Positions 55,545 through 64,000 of a stretch of DNA of 64,000 nucleotides are shown piece by piece. Each line of letters opens with the position of its first letter. Positions within the stretch are counted from its first letter, which is position 1. Both the position numbers and the translations under genes were made by a program. The stretch comes from Begonia masoniana (lineage: Eukaryota > Streptophyta > Magnoliopsida > Cucurbitales > Begoniaceae), in the NCBI GenBank assembly GCA_022432975.1, contig CM039511.1:48883640-48947639 (forward strand), in the 5' to 3' direction. Below the pieces are notes generated by a model. It made no database searches and had not been told where the DNA came from. It saw only the letters and a program-made list of their open reading frames with translations.

Positions 55545-57444
55545 ACCTTTACAATGACTCTTTCTTAGAGCGTCACCCTTTAATCCCCGTTCCCCAACAC
55601 TATAATAGGAGGAAAAGTTTTGAGCACAAGTGACCAATCTCATATTCTCTCTACACCTTCATCTAATCGGTCGAAACTTGTGTGACCATTGCGAGATTTT
55701 TTCAAACAGTTTCAAACAATTTGGCCTTACTGTGATAGACAGCACTGTCAAAATTTTGTTTGGGCAATCGACACCGTTCTCTTTTAATTCTTCTTTTACA
55801 TTCTTCAGCATGCAGCAGTCGACACTTTGAGCTCTCTGTAATTTTGCAATTGTTTGGCTGTCGACACTTTCGAGATGTCGGTGACACTTCAATCTCTTTG
55901 TAAGTTTCTGAAATAGTCACACGACCGACACCTTGTTGAGGCGGTTGACACTTTAAAGCTTGAGCTCTCGGGTCTTTAAGCTGTTTTCCACATACATTTT
56001 CACCCAAGTCCTATGACCTTCATCATTAACTGAGAAAACTTAAACACCACTTGTTATAGTAAATCAATAAACATCTTAGATATAATTTAGTTACAATTAG
56101 AATAATCGTCATCAAAATGCGTTAAATTTAAATCACTTTAAGCTAATACTTATGATGTAGGTTGAAATAGCAAATGCAAAAATATCACTTACCTCATAGT
56201 CTTAGAACAATAATGATTGCTTACGACGATTAATCTTCACTTTAGAGGAACCTATCCATAGAATTTTCACATATTAGTATTTCATATAAGACAAAATTAA
56301 GAGTCTAGAAAATCGAATATGAAAGGTCTTTGTGGGAAAACCCTAATAGTGCATTGGAAAACTCTAATTGATTCTCTCTTTCCCGTATTTTCATACTCGT
56401 GACCAATTGAGAATCACTGTAGGCTTACCTTTTGAGAACTTGACAGAGGTTGGAGGTAGCTCGCGAGTTTGAGACCAAATAATACGTTTTAGGGTTAGGA
56501 TTTTTCTTTATTTCGCAGTTTTACGTGTTCCAGCTCAAATGTTGCTCCAGTCTGGTCGACTAAAATCAATCCGAGACGTTCAAAACGTCGATTTTATATT
56601 TGACCGGTCGACACTTACTCCTTACTGTGTTTTCTTGGTTTTCCTCACATTAGAAAATTTATCTGGCAATGGGTCACCGCACTATTCAAATGGTCGACTA
56701 CTCTACTGTTCACGTGAAAAATATACATTTTTCACTCATTTAGTTCACAATATTATTGCATCATTAACTCTTGTGACAATAAATTATGTTCCAAAACACG
56801 TCACTAATAGGAAGGCAACGATGTATACCATAAATATGTCTCCATATTATAATGCTACATTTGATGAAATTTTTTAGTATACACTTTTTTTTAATTTCCT
56901 TTAATCATGCACCGGTATAGACAGACGTTTCATTTATACATGACTCTATTTGTCAATCATAAAATACAGAAAATAAAAATAAGAAAAATGTAAAAGTTAC
57001 ATTTTTACATGACTTTGTTGTTTCTCTCCATCTATCATGCTTAGACTAATTCCATTTTTTTCTCATAGACCGACTCTTCATTTTCTTTGTCATAACGTTG
57101 TTGACGTGTTGGCCAACTGCATTTTTTAACAATGAACCATTCATCTCGGTCTCTTTCTTTTAGTCATGTGAATTTATTTCTTTTAACCACTTGCATGTCA
57201 TGCTCTACTTCTTTCTTTTAGTGGTATGAATTTATTTCTTTTAATTAATATCTTTTATGAATAGTGGAATTTCTTTTAATGGTATTTTTTCTTGTCATTT
57301 GAAGTAAAAAAAAATTAAAAATAAAAACTTTTAAACTTTTATTAAAGTGAACAAGATAAAAGACCATTCAATAGTCTCTTCTCATCTCTCCATTTGCACG
57401 CCATGTTCTACCTCTTTCTTTTAGTAAGTATGAATTTATTTCTT

Positions 57445-58290
57445 AGATAATTATCGATTTTAACTCAGTACTATGCACTTTATTTCAATTAGCCCCTTGT
57501 ACTAAAAAAATCGGCAAACCAAACCCTGTAAATTAATTATGTTATCAGTTTGGTCTTCCATCAATAATTTCGTTAAACCCTCATTTAACAAATTACCAAA
57601 CGAGATTTGATTCACTTGAAATTTTTACCACATGTTCATATTTAATGAGAAGATAATATGAAATTTTTCGTGATTTTTTAACACATGTACAATTTATTAT
57701 AATTTTATTTTAGTATTTTATAAAAATATTATAATAAATCATACAAGTTTTAGAAAATCACGAAATTTTTTTTATTATCTACCCATGATGTGGTAAACAT
57801 ATGGAAAAATATTCAAATAAATTCAATATCTTTTGTTATTTTTTTAAAATTAGTCTCAGTTTCTTCTTTACATTATAAATTAATTTCTAAAAAAATACCA
57901 AACGATATTTAATTTATTTGAATATTTTTTCACATGTTCACCATGTCATGGGTAGATAATAGAAAAATGTCCGTGATTTGTTAAAACTTGTATGATTTAT
58001 TATAACATTTGTATGAATTACTAAAATAAAATTACAATAAATCGTACATGTGTTAAAAAATCATAAAAAATTTTAGATTATTTTCTCATTAAGTAGTGAA
58101 CATTTGGTAAAAATTTCAAGTGAATCCAATATCGTTGGTAATTTTTTAAATGTGGGTTTAACGAAATTGTTGATGGAAGGTCAAAACTGATAACAGAATC
58201 AATGTACAGGGTTTGGATTGCCGATTTTTTTAGTACAGAGGGCTGACTGAAATAAAGTGCATAGTACAAGGTTAAAATCGATAATTACCC
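57445..58290. mobile_element. Mutator-like foldback MITE, second copy
   Basis: Counterpart of 24224-25068 with the same TSD TTATTTCTT (57436-57444 and 58291-58299). The shared TSD shows the copy arose by duplication of the region, not by a second transposition. Confidence 0.82.
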
Positions 58291-59549
58291 TTATTTCTTT
58301 TAGCTACTTGCACGCCATGCTCTACTTCTTTCTTTTAATGATATAGATTTATTTCTTTTAATTAATTACTAGCATGACTCTTATCTTCCTGAAACTCTGA
58401 AATTTTTATCTGTCAATGACAAAGTTATATTGATTTTCTATTGCAATAACACGGGTTGGTTGCCTGCATCTTTCTAAGAATCAATATTTTATATCTTTTA
58501 ATGATATGTAGATTTCCATATCATACCTTCTATAATATTCTCATGTCTCTCTTATTTATTTATGTTATTATGGTAAAATAAATACAAATACAATATTAGA
58601 TTTATTTTAGAAAAAAGTTCAATTTAGCCCCCAACATATAGGGTCAATGGTCAATTAACCCATAATGTTTATTTGTTACCCAATCAGCCTCTATCGTTGA
58701 CGCCATTTGCAATTTGACCCCTGCCGTTCAATTGTCCGTTAAATCTTGCATGTGTAGAGCACGTGCCCTCCTAAAACCTTAAATTACCCCTTCCCCTTAT
58801 TCTTCACCCGCAGTTCTGTCTCTTTCTCCACTGCCATAGCCATAGTCTCTCTGCGAGAATGGCAAGGTCCTTGTGTAACGCCTGGTTTTACGGGTTTTTA
58901 GATTTTCCGCTATATAAGGGTATTTTTGTAAATATAGTGAATTAGGCCCGTTTGGTGAACGGAAAGTTTTATTAGAACCCTAGTGATAAATTGGTTTATT
59001 TGGTGAAATGAAAAATTTTATGAGAACGGGCGAGGATAATATGTATGTACGTCACGACATAGGACCGTAGCGGCCCTAGAGGCCCTGGCGGGCTCGGGGT
59101 CGGGGTCGCCACACCTTGTCCCAAACCTTAAGCTTAAGTCATCGTCTCCCAGCTCCTTCTCTGCTTCTCTTCCTTCGAGCCCAATCTAACCACTCCTCAT
59201 CCTCCTCCTGCAACATCGATCGCCGACCTTTCTGATTTCGCCTGTAACGAGCCAGACCCGTTTCCCTTTTCGGGTCGTCACAATTATCATACTTGATGTT
59301 TACTTCTACTTAGACATTTTGGAACATGAAAATTTTTTACTTTTAAAAACATTTAAAATGAGCCTAAAACCATTAAAGTCGTTTGAGAATTCCCTTAAGA
59401 ATAAATATGTTTATATAGTGAATTAAGCCGAAGCAAAACGCCCGAAACCAAAACATAACAGCTAATTGACATCCGCCGATCACATCTAGGGATATCGGTC
59501 GAAGTCGACACTTCAACTCTCTGAACTTGACTTTTTCATAATCGGATGA

Positions 59550-61690
59550 TGTAACGCCCCGAGTTATCTGAACCCGGTTCGTCACACAATGCCCGTACAT
59601 GACTAAAAATTTCAACCGTATTATTATTTTTTTTTTTTTTTTTTGAAAAAGCTAGCAGTGGAAATCGTTTAAGCAAAAGTAGAATTAGACAAAGCCATAA
59701 AAAAACAATGTTAAAATAATCGTTGGAAATGTTAAGGAGTAATCGGCCAATGGGAAAATGGAAGTTTAAATTGAAATACTTGAGATGCTACGGAGGTCAA
59801 ACGGATCTACCGATTAATAAAGTCAACGGAAGAAGCAGAAACAGGAAATAGAAGGCTTCTGCCGATGACGTCAGCCAAATGAAAACAAAGGACATCTCTG
59901 GATAGACTGTATCTACCGGTGACTAAACGACAAAATACACTCTACATCTTCCGATGACGTCAGCCAGATGATTTCCTTCATCTGATCGGCTTTGTTCTAC
60001 ATCCACCGGTGACTAAACGACAAAAGTCCTCCTACATCTACCAATGACGTCAGCACGCATCTGCCGATGAGTTTACTGAGACATCATCCGATAGACTTAA
60101 CTACACCTTCCGATTGGGTAAGCTGCATACGCCGGTCACTAAACGACAAATTCTCTACTCATATCCTCCGATAGAGACATAACTATAACCCGACATCTAC
60201 CGATAGACTTCATCTTCTGATAGTGGACAAAACAACATCTTCCGATAAAACGAACTACACATACCGATCACTGAACGACATATTTCATTCTATATCATCC
60301 GATGGCTTCTACTGAAGACATCTTCCGATAGACAACAGACAACAACTCAACCTTCAGAAAAGAATTTACTCACTTCACAGAAACCATTCAAAAACATTTC
60401 AAACCATTGCATTACTAAAATCCAGTGAGTGTCATCATTAAATTCCAACAGAATACTATTAACAGGAAATTCTCAAAATCATATTCAAAACATTGAAAAT
60501 ACTACTGTCATAAAAACTCAACATACTTAAATTGAAACACTGTCAACTAAACTATCACACCAACAGACATCAGTTAATCCGCCTCATCAGTATACCAGTT
60601 CGAGACAGAGAAGTGCTCCTCCAACCCCATCTATTCTTCAGTAAACTCAGGGAATTCACCTGCAGTGTCCTCAACACCTACATCACAAAACTCATCTATT
60701 AGCCTAATGCTAAGTAAGTAAAGCAGTAATAAAATGAATTGCTGAAACATAAATTCCTAAACATGAAATTTCTACTTTCTCATCTCAGTTGCATACACAT
60801 ACGTTCATAAACTGATCTGATCCCTTGGTTCCCTTGGGAGTGGGATCAATTCTCCCAATGTCATACATCTTCTACTCGATTAAGGGGCGGATGAATTCCC
60901 TTAATAGCTGATCTGATCCCTTGGTTCCCTTGGGAGTGGGATCAATTCTCCCAATGTCATACATCCTCTACTCGATTAAGGAGCGGATTAGTTCCCTTAA
61001 TAGTTTGTCTGTCACATTCAGTTCATATCTTACCATTCTTACATGGAAATTCATTTTCGTAATCTTTCAAAAACATGATGCATGACATACAAAATTATTC
61101 ACAAGATGCATAACCCTACTGTTTTGTGATGTAGGCCCGAAGACACATGCACACTTTACTTACCTGGCTCTCCTGGAAATGCTCGGTTACAACTACTCCA
61201 GAAGCTCGCTCACCTAAGGTCATGACAGTACATTAATCCCACTCTTACTAAACCTTACCAAAAATTAATAATATGTTTGAGGAAATCGATTTGAAACCCT
61301 GCTACCCGTGCATTCCCATTTATCACCAAGAACCTGAACCCACCCTCAATCACAGAAACCTCGAAATCTTCACATTGTATTCTCTCAGTAAACTAATCGC
61401 TGAAATGCAAGAAAACAAGACTTACCTAGGTTGAAGGAGAATCGGGCGAGAGAATCGCCTAGAGAATTCTACTGCTCGAGCTGAAAACCGAAAGAGGGAA
61501 ATAGGGAATAGTGGCGGCTACTCTCACTGGACTTTTCCTTAAATAGGTTATCCACTATGTAAAATTTCAATTACCATCATGTCCTCCTCTGATCATTTAT
61601 TAACCTAATCAATAACTCCCCCAACCCTTCTATAAAAGTACATCATTAATAATAAATTAAATTTTTGGTTCAATGGAACCGGGTGCTACA
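59550..61690 (-). mobile_element. solo LTR, TSD gatga, second copy
   Basis: Counterpart of 26322-28461 (2,141 bp); GATGA at 59545-59549 and 61691-61695. Confidence 0.9.
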
Positions 61691-61700
61691 GATGACATAT

Positions 61701-63750
61701 TGTAACACCCAGTTCTATTGAACCGATTTTTACCTTGTCAACTATTAGTGTACACTTTATGGATGAAATTGGGAGAATTATTGATCAGGTTAATGAGTGA
61801 CTAAGTAAGGGTATAATGGTAATTTGAGATTTATTGTGGATAACGTATTTAAGGGAGGGTTTAATGAGGTTTAGCCGCCACTGTTTTCTCATTTTCCTTT
61901 CTCGGTATTCAGCTCAAGCTCAACAGAGCTCTCCAGACGATTTTTCCCTCCGATTTCCATTCCTCAACCTAGGTGAGTTTTCTTGAGTTTTAGTGGCTAG
62001 ATAGCAGAGAGAGTACAATGTGTGTTTTGGGAATGCTGTGAATGGGAGTAGGTTCGGGTTTAAGTGATAAACCATGAATGCACGATTAATAGAGTTCCAA
62101 GTTAGCTTCCTTAGGTTTCTGAAAGGTTTAGAATGAGTTATAGAGAAGATTGAATTAACACTCTTTTTATGATTTTAGGTGAGCAAAATCTCGAGATAGC
62201 CTGCAACCCAACTTTTCCCAGGAAGTCAGGTAAGTAGAGTATATGTGTGCCTTCGAGCCTACAACACAAAACAGTAGATTTAGGCTTGTTTGAATGTTTT
62301 CTATATGTCATGTATCATGTTTTGGAAAGAACACGAAAATGAATTTACATGTATGGCATGGCAAGGTATGAACGGAATGTAATTGATCAGCTGTTAATGG
62401 AACTAATCCGTCCCTTAATTTATGAAGAGGATGTATGACTTTGGGAAAATTGATCCGCTCCCAATGGAATTTAGGATCAGAACAGCTGTTAAGGGAACTA
62501 ATCCGCCCCTTAATTTATGAAGAGTATGTATGACTTTGGAAAAAATGATCCAACTCCCAATGGAACCGAGGGATCAGATCAGAGAAAGAACGTGAAAGCA
62601 ACTGAGATGTGAAAGTAGAAACTGCATGACTAGGATTTATGTTTCAACATATCATTTCATTATTGCTTTACTTACTTAGCATTAGGCTAATAGATGAGTT
62701 TTGTGATGTAGGTGAAGAAATTCCAGCAGGTGTTTTCTCTCAGTATGTTGAGGACTAGGCTGGTTGGAGAAGTGCATTCACGCATCGACTTGACAATCTG
62801 ATGGGGCGGTTTAACTAATGTCAGTAGGTGTGAAAGTCTTGTTATCAATGGTTCAATTTTTGTATGCTGAGAATGTTAATGATAGTAGGAGCTTAATGTT
62901 CTTAATGATTTTGGAGCTTTTCTGATTTTGAAAACATGAATTTGGTTTTAAATTGTAGGTTGTTATTCTGGATTTATAAAATTGTGGATTTATGTTGTTT
63001 GAACAACTGCTGATAAAATTTACAAGTTCTTTAGTAGGCAGAGTTGTCAGTTTGTTTAGAGTGTTACTGTTCACCGGTGGATGTAGTCTATCGGTAGGCG
63101 TAATCTATCGGTGGATGTAGTCTATCGGTGGATGTAGTATATCGGTGGACGAGAGTAATAAGTTTTGTCGTTTTATGATCGGTGGACGTGAGTAATATGT
63201 TTTGTCGTTTTATAATCGGTGGATGTGAGTATTAGGCTTTTGTCGTTTTATGACCGGTGGATGTGAGCGTAGATGTGAGAAAGAGAGTTTTTCGTTTTGT
63301 GACCGGTGGACGTATGTAGTCGACGCGTCGTTCGACAAACGTGACCGGTGGACGTGTGTGAAGTCGACGTGTCATTCGGCCGACGCGGGTGATGGACGTT
63401 GGTAGCAGAAGGAGCCTTTTGTTTCTACTTCTACCGCCGACACTGTTTAGCGGTGGATGTCTTCTATTCCTGTTTCCACCGCTGAGACTATTCTGTCTCT
63501 AATAATACTGCTAGAACTATTCAACGGTAGATGTGTTCTGTTTTTCTTTTGTCTTCTTTCAACCAACAGTCTTTAACATTTTAATTATTTATTGAATGTC
63601 GTTTTATACAAATATTTTTCGCTGCAAGTTTTTACGTTTAAGGATCAAATTTTGACCGTTGAGTGAAATTTTAAGATTTTTCTCAGAGTGTAATAGTGTG
63701 GTTCAGTATTATGCGTAGCGAACCGGGTTTATATAATTCGGGGCGTTACA
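61701..63750 (+). mobile_element. solo LTR, TSD catat, second copy
   Basis: Counterpart of 28472-30520 (2,050 bp); CATAT at 61696-61700 and 63751-63755. Micro-exon and hairpin signals are preserved. Confidence 0.9.
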
Positions 63751-63755
63751 CATAT

Positions 63756-64000
63756 CATATCAGTCGAGGTTATTGACCTCTTCATAATCGGATGACATAT
63801 AATATTTGTCAAGGTTATTGACCTCTTCATAATCGGATGACATATAATATCAGTCGAGGTTAACACCTCAACTCTCTGGACTTGACCTTTTCATAATCGG
63901 ATGACATATAATATCGGTCGAGGTTAACACCTCAACTCTATGGACTTGACCTTTTCATAATCGAATGACACATAATATCGATCGAGGTTAACACCTCAAC
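63756..64000 (+). repeat. 45 bp minisatellite, second copy (cut by window end)
   Basis: Same CATAATCGGATGACATATAA units as at 30526-30904, with fewer of the short 45 bp units; continues beyond the window. Confidence 0.85.

Larger units (their letters stand above)
55545..64000 (+). repeat. second copy of the 22338-30858 block
   Basis: Direct duplicate at an offset of about 33.2 kb, carrying the same MITE, the same solo LTR pair with the same TSDs and the same minisatellite. 55545-55900 is indel-rich near the gap. From 56000 on, differences are mostly isolated substitutions (for example CACATG against CACGTG), plus a few length changes such as 7 extra bases near 59452 and fewer minisatellite units. 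It runs past the window end. Confidence 0.93.

Overview
This is repeat-dense DNA from a flowering plant, probably a eudicot. The evidence is a Ty3/gypsy chromovirus with a chromodomain, primer-binding sites matching plant initiator tRNA-Met, a Cassandra-type TRIM with 5S rRNA-like LTRs, many 2 kb TGTAACA...TGTTACA LTRs, and a 208 bp plant-style satellite. The species cannot be named from the sequence. No intact host gene was found. The only long coding region is a broken retrotransposon polyprotein. There are three 100-N scaffold gaps (4156, 40069, 55125).

Layout. 1-4155: satellite array of about 208 bp monomers, ending in a gap. 4256-4994: 3' part of an LTR. 5228-11462: non-coding LARD-like LTR element on the minus strand, joined to a Ty3/gypsy chromovirus (11463-17661) whose 5' end is missing. 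17662-23043: 2.7 kb tandem duplication of another LTR and its flank. 23044-30904: AT-rich non-coding DNA with a Mutator-like foldback MITE, two head-to-head solo LTRs with perfect target-site duplications (TSDs), and a 45 bp minisatellite. 30905-40068: nested LTRs, including a SINE-like foldback and a solo LTR with TSD cgtta. 40169-51599: second copy of 32588-40050, extending into a stack of nested LTRs that includes Cassandra. 51600-55124: low-copy-looking AT-rich DNA with a decayed coding remnant. 55225-64000: near-identical copy of 22338-30858.

Two points matter most. First, eight LTRs of several families share an unexplained internal layout: a TATTTAAG box about 150 bp in (seen in five of them), a donor-like CTAG|GT in most, an invariant AG|GTGA acceptor, a 44-54 nt micro-exon, a GTAAGT-like donor, a tandem array of small hairpins and a second TGTAG|GT acceptor. 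A fast-changing array of palindromes or short repeats follows before the LTR 3' end. This reads as a spliced, structured leader inside the LTR and is the best candidate for something undescribed. Second, 32588-40068 and 40383-47970 look like one locus assembled twice: each copy is full of small indels only on the side facing the N gap.

The elements do not form a pathway. They are a layered record of insertion, LTR-LTR recombination to solo LTRs, and duplication.
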